This document shows, piece after piece, positions 1 through 5,757 of a DNA stretch of 6,733 nt. Below the pieces are notes generated by a model, which was given only the letters and a program-made list of their open reading frames with translations, was not told the DNA's origin and ran no database searches. The position numbers and the translations under genes are program-made. Origin of the DNA: Bacteroidota bacterium (GTDB lineage Bacteria; Bacteroidota; Bacteroidia; Bacteroidales; PXBB01); NCBI GenBank assembly GCA_022708385.1, contig JAKIYU010000144.1:1-6733 (forward strand), written 5' to 3'. How positions within the stretch are numbered: the first letter of the stretch is position 1; each line of letters begins with the position of its first letter.

Positions 1-275
1 TTGCCCTTTTATTTGGCACCGAAAAAGAAGGCCTCTCTCCCTATGCACTCAATCACGCTGATGTTCATGTTAAATTTCCGATGTATGGTTTTACCGAAAG
101 TTTTAATATATCAGTTTGTGCTGCACTTAGTTTGTTTTTTCTAACCGAAAAAATAAAAAACTTAGATTTAAACTGGCATTTAAAAAAAACCGAGATGCAT
201 TCGCTGACGATTCAATGGCTCAAAAATACCATCAAGAATGCCGATTTGCTCGAAAAAAGATTTAAAAAATTATAA
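1..275 (+). CDS. trmH: TrmH/SpoU-family RNA 2'-O-methyltransferase, C-terminal part
   Basis: The reading frame is open from position 3 and ends with TAA at 273-275, so only the last 90 residues are present. The fragment holds the two cofactor-binding motifs of the SpoU (SPOUT) fold. Motif 2 reads LLFGTEKEGLS (fragment residues 2-12) and motif 3 reads FPMYGFTESFNISVCAAL (25-42). In this family these motifs form the trefoil knot that binds S-adenosylmethionine and the dimer interface. A charged helical tail follows (W..KKTE...LTIQWLKN...LLEKRF), of the kind I associate with Bacteroidota TrmH proteins. The expected role is 2'-O-methylation of a guanosine in tRNA (Gm18 for TrmH) in the cytoplasm. 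The substrate cannot be fixed from the C-terminus, so another SpoU rRNA or tRNA methylase remains possible. The ATG at 81 is internal, because motif 2 lies upstream in the same frame. Confidence 0.88.
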   Translation, partial: ALLFGTEKEGLSPYALNHADVHVKFPMYGFTESFNISVCAALSLFFLTEKIKNLDLNWHLKKTEMHSLTIQWLKNTIKNADLLEKRFKKL

Positions 276-284
276 ATAATGTAA

Positions 285-312
285 TTTGTTTCATTTCAAA
301 TGTTTAATTTTG
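285..312 (+). promoter_or_regulatory. Candidate Bacteroidota-type promoter for the THX gene
   Basis: TAATTTTG at 305-312 matches the Bacteroidota -7 consensus TAnnTTTG exactly. TTTG at 285-288 could be the -33 element, although the 16-base spacer is a little shorter than usual. Transcription would start near 319, giving an A/T-only leader of about 55 bases before the ATG at 374 and no Shine-Dalgarno sequence. It lies in the 98-base gap after the methyltransferase. Inferred from motif matching only. Confidence 0.5.
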
Positions 313-373
313 TCGGCTTTTATATAATAGCTTAAATTAATTATTAATAATTTTTTTAAATAAATAAATCAAT

Positions 374-748
374 ATGGGTAAAGGAGATAAAAAAACGCGC
401 AGAGGTAAAATTTTTATGGGCTCTTATGGTGTTTCTCGTCCGCAGAGAAGTAAAAAGTCAATAATAAAAGCTGCGCCTGCAAAAGCTGAAATTAAAGAAA
501 AAGCAAAAATCAAGGTTGTGGCCGAGCCGGTTGTAGAAGAACCAGTAAAAGCAGTTGACGAACAGCTTGAAGTTATTGCAATTGAAAAAGCTGAAAAACT
601 AAAGAAAACAGCTCCTAAAAAAGAAACAACCGCAAAAAGCGAAACAAAAAAAACAAAAACTTCTGCTGAAGATAAAGCCAAAGAAGTAAAGCCCGAAAAA
701 CCCGAAAAAGAAAAGAAACCTGCAAAAAAAGCTGCTAAAAAAGAATAG
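374..748 (+). CDS. 30S ribosomal protein THX with long Lys/Ala/Glu-rich C-terminal tail
   Basis: Residues 1-28 (MGKGDKKTRRGKIFMGSYGV, then SRPQRSKK) match the bacterial THX peptide family. The pattern is MGKGD-(K/R)(K/R)-T-R-(R/K)-GK, then G-(S/T)-YG and RP. In Thermus, THX is a roughly 26-residue peptide lodged in the head of the 30S subunit, and Bacteroidota carry homologues. The start is well placed, since the family begins with this exact MGKGD. The protein is 124 residues, several times the length of the Thermus peptide. From about residue 29 it becomes low-complexity: an Ala/Lys segment, an acidic Val/Pro/Glu segment (EPVVEEPVKAVDEQLEV), then Lys/Glu/Pro/Ala repeats ending KKPAKKAAKKE, like a histone-H1-type tail. 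The tail is likely disordered or helical and its job is unknown. The gene stands alone with its own candidate promoter and converges on murD2 with a 26-base gap. Confidence 0.85.
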   Translation: MGKGDKKTRRGKIFMGSYGVSRPQRSKKSIIKAAPAKAEIKEKAKIKVVAEPVVEEPVKAVDEQLEVIAIEKAEKLKKTAPKKETTAKSETKKTKTSAEDKAKEVKPEKPEKEKKPAKKAAKKE

Positions 749-774
749 ATATGCTTTTACATTGTAAACGAACG

Positions 775-2151
775 TTACACCGTCCCGCTTATAATGTCGC
801 AAAATCGCTTGCCCCTTTCTTCGAAATTATTGAATGTGCCATAACTGGCTGCTGCCGGTGACAACAAACATATTTTATTCTCAGCTGTCAATAGTACCGC
901 GTGTTTTACAGCCTCATCAAAATGCCGGTTATAATATATCTTTTTACCACTGTTCAGGTTTTCCATCAGTTTATAAATCCTTAGGCCTGCATCGCCTGTA
1001 AATACAATATTTCTAACACAACTTGTTGACAGAAAGCGGGCAAAGTTATCGTAATCGATATTTCTGTCGAAACCACCGGCAATAAGCGTGTCCACTTCAG
1101 CAAATGTTTTGATGGCTTCTATGGTGGCTTCGGGTATAGTGGCTATAGAATCATTGTAAAAAATCTTTCCGTTATATGTGCCGGCCCATTCAAGCCTGTG
1201 AGGTAAGACCTTAAAACATGCAAAAGCTTTAAACATATCCGCTTCGTTAATGTCAAGCAGCTTGCAGATTAACATGACAACAGCCATATTAACCAAATTA
1301 TGCCGCCCTTTCAGTTGTCTTTCAAAGGTTGAAGAAACTATATAGCTTTGACCGTTATAATTAATGTGGATACTGTCTTTGTCAATATAACAACCCTTTT
1401 CAAAAGCCGTTTTCTCTGAAAAAGGCAGCAAAATTCCATGTGGTATTTCTTTCGATATATGTTTAGCAATGATATCATTGTCGGCGTTGTAAATAAAAAA
1501 ATCCTTTTTATCCTGATATTGTCCGATTTTAAATTTAGCATTTTGATAATCGGTGTAACTGTCGTAATGGTCGAGATGCTCCTGGAAGATATTAAGCAAA
1601 ACTGCAATATGAGGGCTTGCACTTATACATTCGAGTTGATGCGATGATATCTCATAAACGATGAGCGTATCGGGTTGAATTTTCGCAATTTCATCAAAGG
1701 GTGGTATCCCGATATTACCTACAAAAATGACTTTTTTACCCGCCTGTTTTAATGTATGTGACAGTAAGCTCGATGTAGTGCTTTTCCCTTTTGTACCTGT
1801 TATGGCTATTATCTGCCCGGCAAAACATTTCATAAAAAGGTCCGACTGGGAAGTCAAAATGCCGTCAAAGGCAATTACCTTCAGCTCCTTCATGGGGATT
1901 CCCGGGCTTTTAACCACAACAGCGCAGTTGTTGATGTTTTGAAGGTATCCGGGGCCTGTATATATGGTACAATAAGAGTCCTGTTCAATATTCAGGGGGT
2001 TATTTGGAATGACTGATTTGTCAAATATAATTATCCGTGCATCAGGCAGCAGGCTTCTCAGCAAGCGGTAAGTTGATTGACCTTCGCGTCCGAATCCCAA
2101 GATGCCTATTTTTTTATTTCTCAGAAAAGTGCTTAAATAGCTTTTCCACAT
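775..2151 (-). CDS. murD2: MurD-family ligase, probably MurD2 (UDP-MurNAc-L-alanine--L-glutamate ligase)
   Basis: This 458-residue protein has all three Mur-ligase domains and normal MurD length. The N-terminal Rossmann-like domain has ILGFGREGQS (17-26) and VVVKSPGIP (78-86). The central ATPase has the P-loop GTKGKST (119-125), YEISSHQLE (166-174), NIFQEHLDHY (187-196) and the probable carbamylated Lys206 in YQNAKFKIG. Ligand-binding motifs follow: HNLVN (284-288) and LPHRLE (316-321). The C-terminal domain has NDSIAT (333-338), AGGFDRN (358-364) and LLSPAAASYGTFNNFEERG (429-447). The enzyme adds glutamate to UDP-MurNAc-L-Ala with ATP, in the cytoplasm. Canonical MurD has NDSKAT, so the Lys is replaced by Ile. 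That change, and the gene lying 14 bases after murL rather than in a division/cell-wall cluster, favours the L-Glu-adding MurD2 of the MurL route. Ligase family is near certain; L-Glu specificity is inferred from the neighbour. Confidence 0.9.
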   Translation of the reverse strand: MWKSYLSTFLRNKKIGILGFGREGQSTYRLLRSLLPDARIIIFDKSVIPNNPLNIEQDSYCTIYTGPGYLQNINNCAVVVKSPGIPMKELKVIAFDGILTSQSDLFMKCFAGQIIAITGTKGKSTTSSLLSHTLKQAGKKVIFVGNIGIPPFDEIAKIQPDTLIVYEISSHQLECISASPHIAVLLNIFQEHLDHYDSYTDYQNAKFKIGQYQDKKDFFIYNADNDIIAKHISKEIPHGILLPFSEKTAFEKGCYIDKDSIHINYNGQSYIVSSTFERQLKGRHNLVNMAVVMLICKLLDINEADMFKAFACFKVLPHRLEWAGTYNGKIFYNDSIATIPEATIEAIKTFAEVDTLIAGGFDRNIDYDNFARFLSTSCVRNIVFTGDAGLRIYKLMENLNSGKKIYYNRHFDEAVKHAVLLTAENKICLLSPAAASYGTFNNFEERGKRFCDIISGTV

Positions 2152-2165
2152 AATGTTTTCAATTT

Positions 2166-3554
2166 TTATGGCACAATACCCAGCCTGCGTTTTAATAACC
2201 CCACATGACTTTCTTTTAAGAAATGTTGTTCGTTAAACTGTCTTAATAAGTCCTGTGGATTTATGCTGTGATATTTTTCCCACAAAGGCCCCGCTTTATA
2301 ATAAGAGAGCAGATAGGGAAGCGGGGAGGATAATGGGTATTTCCTGATGGCCATTACCAGGGCTGTGTTTACTTCATCTATTGTGCCTACGCAATCAAAC
2401 GGTTTTGTTTCCGATAAACCTGTAAGCTGGTCGAAATAGAGTTTTAATGTATTTTTCTGATACAGATTTTCACCGAAAATTTCCACCAGTCTTTTTTCAT
2501 CAATAAACGCCGATAATAATATGTAGGTAAACAGGCATTTTGAGCAGTTGCAGCACCAGATACCCTGCTTACTTCCCGCATTACAACTTCTGAATGTGTC
2601 GAAAAACTGAGGGTGTTGACTGAAAAGGGAAGCTATCTGCAATTCGTTAAGCGGCCTTAAAAAGCTAAAATAATTGAAGCTGGGTGAAACAAATTCTTGT
2701 ATGTAATTTCTGAAGTCATTCTCAAATGCGTACGTTTTGGAGTATTGGTGATTTATTTCAGTGCAGGGAATTGTAGGTTCATTAGCGCTCGATTCATTAG
2801 ATAATACTATGTTTTTTCTGTTTGTCAGCGCCGAAATAATAAGACTTAAAAATGCAAGTAATGCCGAAAAAGGCGTGTGGCCGTTGAGAAACCCCTGCCT
2901 GTTTAACTCAAGCAGTTCAGGGCTTATTTCCCTAAAAGCCTTTACATATTTTGTTTCAGACTTGTCTTTTTTTATAAGGGCTGTAGGAATATGTTGCGGA
3001 TTTAGAAAAAAAACGAGGTTATCCTCGCCTGTTTCCTTCAGTAAAGCATAAGTCAGGGCCGAATCCTTGCCACCACCCATAGGTATTATATTGGCGTTTA
3101 TTAATGCCGGGTTTGCTATTGGAGGCATTGCATTGCCTTGTGTTTTGATGTTTACAAAAGAATCAACATCGGTAGTAATGCTGTTCAGAAAAAAAAACTC
3201 TCCCAAACCATTAAAATATATTTTTTTCCACCATGCAATCTGTGAGTCGCTCAATTGATAAGGTTTTACAATAATTTCGGGGGCGCAGGCTGCTTTCCAA
3301 TAACTCAGCATTTCTATCATGCCCAGGTGAAAAGCAAGGTTCTCAATCAAAGGGGCTGACAATTTGTCCGCATGAATTTCATCATTAACCGGTATTTTAA
3401 TTTCCGGTTTAAAATAAACCTTGTCAGACAAATTGAAACAAAATGTTATATTGATTTCTGTATATGTAATATTAACTTTAAAATATTCGTAAACAAAGAA
3501 AGGATAGGACTTGCGTAGTTTTATAAATGCTTCATGGTTGTTAACCCGGCTCAT
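2166..3554 (-). CDS. murL: MurL, UDP-MurNAc-L-Ala-L-Glu epimerase (PP-loop family)
   Basis: This 462-residue protein looks like MurL, the glycopeptidyl-glutamate epimerase first described in Xanthomonas. MurL converts the terminal L-Glu of UDP-MurNAc-L-Ala-L-Glu to D-Glu, splitting ATP to AMP and pyrophosphate, in cytoplasmic peptidoglycan precursor synthesis. Visible marks are a PP-loop nucleotide-binding motif MGGGKDSALT (159-168), the signature SNESSANE (252-259) followed by NHQYSK (268-273), and a cysteine cluster WCCNCSKC (333-340) with another Cys at 324. The roughly 155 residues before the PP-loop form a separate N-terminal domain. There is no signal peptide or membrane segment. It is the first gene of a minus-strand pair with murD2, which fits substrate and product of consecutive steps. 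The ATG start has no Shine-Dalgarno sequence, and a TAnnTTTG element lies about 33 bases upstream. PP-loop membership is clear. The MurL assignment rests on recalled family motifs plus the MurD-type neighbour. Confidence 0.85.
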   Translation of the reverse strand: MSRVNNHEAFIKLRKSYPFFVYEYFKVNITYTEINITFCFNLSDKVYFKPEIKIPVNDEIHADKLSAPLIENLAFHLGMIEMLSYWKAACAPEIIVKPYQLSDSQIAWWKKIYFNGLGEFFFLNSITTDVDSFVNIKTQGNAMPPIANPALINANIIPMGGGKDSALTYALLKETGEDNLVFFLNPQHIPTALIKKDKSETKYVKAFREISPELLELNRQGFLNGHTPFSALLAFLSLIISALTNRKNIVLSNESSANEPTIPCTEINHQYSKTYAFENDFRNYIQEFVSPSFNYFSFLRPLNELQIASLFSQHPQFFDTFRSCNAGSKQGIWCCNCSKCLFTYILLSAFIDEKRLVEIFGENLYQKNTLKLYFDQLTGLSETKPFDCVGTIDEVNTALVMAIRKYPLSSPLPYLLSYYKAGPLWEKYHSINPQDLLRQFNEQHFLKESHVGLLKRRLGIVP

Positions 3555-3586
3555 GCTTTGGTATTATTTTTGACTTTTTTGCTACT

Positions 3587-3594
3587 CAAAAGTA
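3587..3594 (-). promoter_or_regulatory. Candidate -7 element for murL-murD2
   Basis: Read on the minus strand this is TACTTTTG, an exact TAnnTTTG match, ending 32 bases before the murL ATG. The predicted leader is about 25 bases. No convincing -33 TTTG is visible at the expected distance, so support is the -7 element and its position only. It lies in the divergent gap shared with the yqgE-like gene. Confidence 0.45.
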
Positions 3595-3653
3595 AAGAAG
3601 TTTTTGCTATTTAGCCTTTGAATTTAAAAAAAAACATTATTTTTATAAAGAAA

Positions 3654-4229
3654 ATGCAAGCGTTATACACCCCATATAAAAAACCTGAAGGCGGCAAAAT
3701 ATTAATTGCTGAGCCTTTTCTTAAAGATGCTTACTTTAGCCGCTCTGTTGTATTGTTGGCAGAGCATAATGATGAAGGGTCTTTCGGATTAATAATAAAC
3801 AAACCTATTGCAAACCTTAAAGTATCGGAAGTAATAAAGGACTTTCCCCAGTTTGATTGCCCTGTGTACCTTGGCGGGCCAGTAAAGAATGATTCAGTTT
3901 TTTATATTCATTCACGCGGAGAACTTATAGAGAACAGCACAAAGATTAACGACAATCTTTATTTTGGCGGGGATGTGGAACAAGTGAAAGAAATGATATT
4001 GCTGAATAAAATAGCGAGTAATGAAATTAAATTTTACATCGGCTATTCGGGCTGGAACCCCAAGCAACTCGAAAAAGAACTTAAGGAAAAATCGTGGCTT
4101 GTAGTGGACTGCAAAAATCACAATTTTCTTGAAGATACACCTCAGGTATTATGGAATAATATTCTTAAGAAGATGGGCAATGAATATACGTATTGGTCAT
4201 TATCGCCCATTGACCCTCAATTAAATTAA
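3654..4229 (+). CDS. yqgE: YqgE/AlgH family protein (UPF0301/DUF179)
   Basis: With the ATG at 3654 the protein has 191 residues, the usual length for this family. Family marks are GGKILIAEPFLKDAYFSRSV (13-32) running into VLLAEH (33-38), then GSFGLIINKP (42-51), the YLGGPV block (72-77) followed by a His at 86, and GYSGWNPKQLEKEL (130-143). There is no signal peptide or membrane span, so it is probably cytoplasmic. The biochemical function of the family is unknown. The name AlgH comes from a Pseudomonas gene tied to alginate regulation, which does not transfer to this organism. An in-frame TTG at 3618 would add 12 residues (MNLKKNIIFIKK). I reject it because conserved sequence begins only after the ATG and the extension is A/T-driven. 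The gene is divergent from murL and ends at a strong bidirectional terminator. Confidence 0.9.
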   Translation: MQALYTPYKKPEGGKILIAEPFLKDAYFSRSVVLLAEHNDEGSFGLIINKPIANLKVSEVIKDFPQFDCPVYLGGPVKNDSVFYIHSRGELIENSTKINDNLYFGGDVEQVKEMILLNKIASNEIKFYIGYSGWNPKQLEKELKEKSWLVVDCKNHNFLEDTPQVLWNNILKKMGNEYTYWSLSPIDPQLN

Positions 4230-4265
4230 AAAAAAAGAGGTTGAAATTTTCAACCTCTTTTTTTT
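4229..4265. terminator. Bidirectional intrinsic terminator
   Basis: A perfect 37-base palindrome centred on 4247 pairs AGAGGTTGAAA with TTTCAACCTCT. It is flanked by an A run on the left and a T run on the right, so each strand reads as a hairpin followed by a U tract. It starts on the last base of the yqgE-like stop codon and sits 17 bases from the stop of the convergent lipoprotein gene, so it can end both transcripts. Confidence 0.9.
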
Positions 4266-4281
4266 ATGCTACTGCTTAAAA

Positions 4282-4713
4282 TTATTTTGTTTCAGCAGGA
4301 GTTTCTGTAGCTGTTGAGTCAGCAGGAGTTTCTTCACCTTCGAGGCTCATGTCATCAGCAGGCATTTCTTTTTTCTGGTCAACTAACCATTTGCCATCTT
4401 TCTTAACCATGTCTAATTTGTCAGCTTCGCCATTTGATTTGAAATTGCAAACTGCAGCTTCGCCGGTAACTTCGCATTTCATTTCTTCAATCTTCACATC
4501 TTTAATTTCAGCGTTGCCACCAAAACTTGCTAACATGTCAACAAGTTGTTGTGTGTTTTCTGTTCCTAATTTCTTAGCTTCTGCCCATTCTTGTTTTGCA
4601 ATGTGGTTTAAATATTTTTCTGCTACAACTTCTGGAGTTTCTCCACTTTTGCAAGCGATTAAAGCTACTACTGCGAAAGCAAAAACGGCAATGTTTAATA
4701 AGTTCTTTTTCAT
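4282..4713 (-). CDS. Small DUF4878-like lipoprotein
   Basis: This 143-residue protein starts with a lipoprotein signal: basic MKKN, a hydrophobic stretch (5-19) and the lipobox LIAC, with lipidated Cys21. It is therefore exported and anchored in the outer or inner membrane. The mature part begins KSGETPEVVAEKYLNHI, then QEWAEAKKLGTENTQQLV and a C-terminal KKDGKWLVD. This is the layout of DUF4878 domains, NTF2-like folds common in Bacteroidota lipoproteins: a helix, an A-kkl-T segment, then a sheet ending in K-dGkWlvd. Cys80 and Cys89 could form a disulfide after export. The last 28 residues are an acidic Thr/Pro/Ala tail with three ETPAD-like repeats. The molecular function is unknown. The gene has its own candidate promoter and an A-rich leader and shares a terminator with the convergent yqgE-like gene. 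Confidence 0.85.
   Translation of the reverse strand: MKKNLLNIAVFAFAVVALIACKSGETPEVVAEKYLNHIAKQEWAEAKKLGTENTQQLVDMLASFGGNAEIKDVKIEEMKCEVTGEAAVCNFKSNGEADKLDMVKKDGKWLVDQKKEMPADDMSLEGEETPADSTATETPAETK
4292..4369 (-). repeat. Three imperfect 15-base repeats in the lipoprotein tail
   Basis: TCAGCAGGAGTTTCT occurs at 4292-4306 and 4319-4333, and a variant TCAGCAGGCATTTCT at 4355-4369. Spacings are 27 and 36 bases, so the frame is kept. On the coding (minus) strand the copies encode EMPAD, ETPAD and ETPAE. The unit probably spread by in-frame duplication within a disordered acidic tail. Confidence 0.75.
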
Positions 4714-4760
4714 TTTTTTGTTTTTTTTGGTTAATAATTTCAGTTATTAATTTACTCGCA

Positions 4761-4768
4761 CAAAAGTA
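4761..4768 (-). promoter_or_regulatory. Candidate -7 element for the lipoprotein gene
   Basis: Read on the minus strand this is TACTTTTG, an exact TAnnTTTG match, placing the start of transcription about 40 bases before the ATG at 4713. The palindrome GTTAATTAAC (4783-4792) overlaps the place where a -33 element would be. The last 18 bases before the ATG are almost all A, typical of well-translated Bacteroidota genes without Shine-Dalgarno sequences. Confidence 0.5.
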
Positions 4769-4850
4769 ATATTATTTTTTTTGTTAATTAACATTTTTTA
4801 ATAATTTATTTTAAATATTTTTTTTAACAAGTTATTAATACACCTTTAAA

Positions 4851-4870
4851 AGTCGCACCAGATGCGGACT
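4851..4870 (-). terminator. Possible weak terminator after the phosphoesterase gene
   Basis: On the minus strand, AGTCCGCA and TGCGACT form a stem with one bulged base around a five-base loop, followed by TTTTAAA. It starts about 21 bases past the phosphoesterase stop codon. The U tract is short and the stem imperfect, so this is tentative. Confidence 0.35.
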
Positions 4871-4891
4871 AAAATTTAATGTAGTTTTAAG

Positions 4892-5383
4892 TTATTTCTT
4901 CATTTCAATAATTTCAAGATTATTCATGCGGTCGTGGTTTATTTCAAAGCGAATAGCAGTGCTGACCGCATGAAAACCGTATTTGCCTGCAGCCCCGGGG
5001 TTAATGTGAAGCAGCTGAAGCTTTTTATCGTACATTACCTTAAGAATGTGTGAATGTCCGCATACAAATAACTTAGGGGGATTAGTTTGAAATTCTTTAA
5101 GGGCACTGCATGAATACTTGCCCGGATAGCCGCCAATATGCGTCATAAATACATCAACAGCTTCAACGGTAAATCTATGTTTCTCGGGCAACAAAGCCCT
5201 TATATCCTGCCCGTCAATATTACCCCATACGCCTGTAACTGGCTTAAAGCGGTTAAGGGTGTTATAAATTTCGATGCTGCCCCAGTCGCCGCAATGCCAA
5301 ACCTGGTCGCATGTGCCGAAAAAATTGAAAAGTTTTTCGTGCCAGTAACCATGGGTGTCGGACAATAAACCAATTCTTACCAT
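4892..5383 (-). CDS. YfcE/MJ0936-type metallophosphoesterase
   Basis: This 163-residue protein is a complete calcineurin-like phosphoesterase of the small YfcE/MJ0936 type, which averages about 160-180 residues. All metal-binding motifs are present and ordered: SDTHG (8-12, Asp9 and His11), CGDWG (31-35, Asp33), GNID (54-57, Asn55), MTHIGG (80-85, His82) and CGHSH (108-112, His110 and His112), followed by INPGAAG (127-133). These residues bind two divalent metals, usually Mn. Characterised relatives hydrolyse phosphodiesters in the cytoplasm, but the natural substrate of this group is generally unknown. There is no signal peptide. The gene is divergent from clpS across a 75-base gap. No TAnnTTTG element lies in a suitable place for it on the minus strand, so its promoter is not identified. 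Confidence 0.93.
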   Translation of the reverse strand: MVRIGLLSDTHGYWHEKLFNFFGTCDQVWHCGDWGSIEIYNTLNRFKPVTGVWGNIDGQDIRALLPEKHRFTVEAVDVFMTHIGGYPGKYSCSALKEFQTNPPKLFVCGHSHILKVMYDKKLQLLHINPGAAGKYGFHAVSTAIRFEINHDRMNNLEIIEMKK

Positions 5384-5428
5384 TCAAAAATTTTAAATTA
5401 ATTATATATGTAATCGGCCATATAGTCG

Positions 5429-5436
5429 TATATTTG
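5429..5436 (+). promoter_or_regulatory. Candidate -7 element for clpS
   Basis: TATATTTG is an exact TAnnTTTG match 22 bases before the clpS ATG, predicting a leader of about 15 bases. I see no clear TTTG at -33. It lies in the gap between clpS and the divergent phosphoesterase gene. Confidence 0.5.
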
Positions 5437-5458
5437 TAAAAATATTTACACGATTGCA

Positions 5459-5731
5459 ATGGTAAAGGAAAAAACAAAATCCAAAAGTAACGAAAAAGAA
5501 AATCATGGCTTCACAAAAGAAATGATTTTGCATAATGACGATTTCAATACCTTCGATTATGTTATTGATACGCTTGTTGAGGTATGTAACCACGAGCCGC
5601 TTCAGGCTGAACAATGTGCTTTTATTGTCCATTATAAGGGCAGATGCTCAGTAAAATCGGGAAATGAAGTTGTTTTATATCCAATGTGCAAAGAAATGCT
5701 TAAACGAGGGTTAACTGTAACGATAGAATAA
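5459..5731 (+). CDS. clpS: ClpS, adaptor of the Clp protease
   Basis: This 90-residue protein is ClpS, the adaptor that captures proteins with bulky N-terminal residues (N-degrons) and delivers them to a Clp ATPase-ClpP protease in the cytoplasm. The core matches closely: LHNDDFNTFDYVIDTLVEVC (24-43), then AEQCAFIVHYKGRCSVKSG (50-68), PMCKEML and RGLTVTIE at the end. The degron-pocket residues known from E. coli ClpS (Asn, Asp and Asp of NDD, and the His of the VHY block) are here at 26-28 and 58. The first 17 residues are a charged Lys/Glu/Ser extension, matching the flexible tail that in ClpS is needed for substrate transfer. The start codon has a good -7 element upstream. No clpA or clpC gene is adjacent. 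The next gene follows after 26 bases and may be co-transcribed. Confidence 0.95.
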   Translation: MVKEKTKSKSNEKENHGFTKEMILHNDDFNTFDYVIDTLVEVCNHEPLQAEQCAFIVHYKGRCSVKSGNEVVLYPMCKEMLKRGLTVTIE

Positions 5732-5757
5732 ACAGCCCGAGTATTAATCTTCTTTCT

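Noticed and set aside
81..275. A separate 64-residue gene starting at the ATG at 81
   Set aside because: The frame is open to the left edge and the upstream residues contain SpoU motif 2, so this ATG is internal to the methyltransferase.
764..778. Small hairpin GTAAACG/CGTTAC between the THX gene and murD2, as a terminator
   Set aside because: The stem is short, has a mismatch or bulge and has no U tract on either side.
424..802. Two minus-strand open frames rich in Phe and Ser opposite the THX gene
   Set aside because: They are what Lys-rich AAA/AAG codons look like on the other strand. The plus-strand gene has a recognised family core and a promoter-like upstream region.
1338..1942. Other-frame open frames on both strands inside the MurD2 gene
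   Set aside because: They overlap conserved ligase motifs in another frame and contain no domain of their own.
2761..3258. Two plus-strand open frames opposite murL
   Set aside because: They lie over the PP-loop and the SNESSANE signature of murL and show no family features.
3618..3653. TTG start giving the yqgE-like protein 12 more residues
   Set aside because: The added residues are A/T-driven and not part of the family. The ATG at 3654 gives the typical length.
4349..4750. A 133-residue plus-strand open frame opposite the lipoprotein gene, with a hydrophobic end
   Set aside because: It lacks a recognisable domain and mirrors the lipoprotein gene, which has a lipobox and a family-like core. 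Its hydrophobic part comes from Lys- and Ala-rich codons read in antisense.
4769..4850. Very AT-rich stretch considered as an origin or attachment site
   Set aside because: No DnaA-box cluster, direct repeats or integrase-type core is visible. It is explained as the intergenic region upstream of the lipoprotein promoter.
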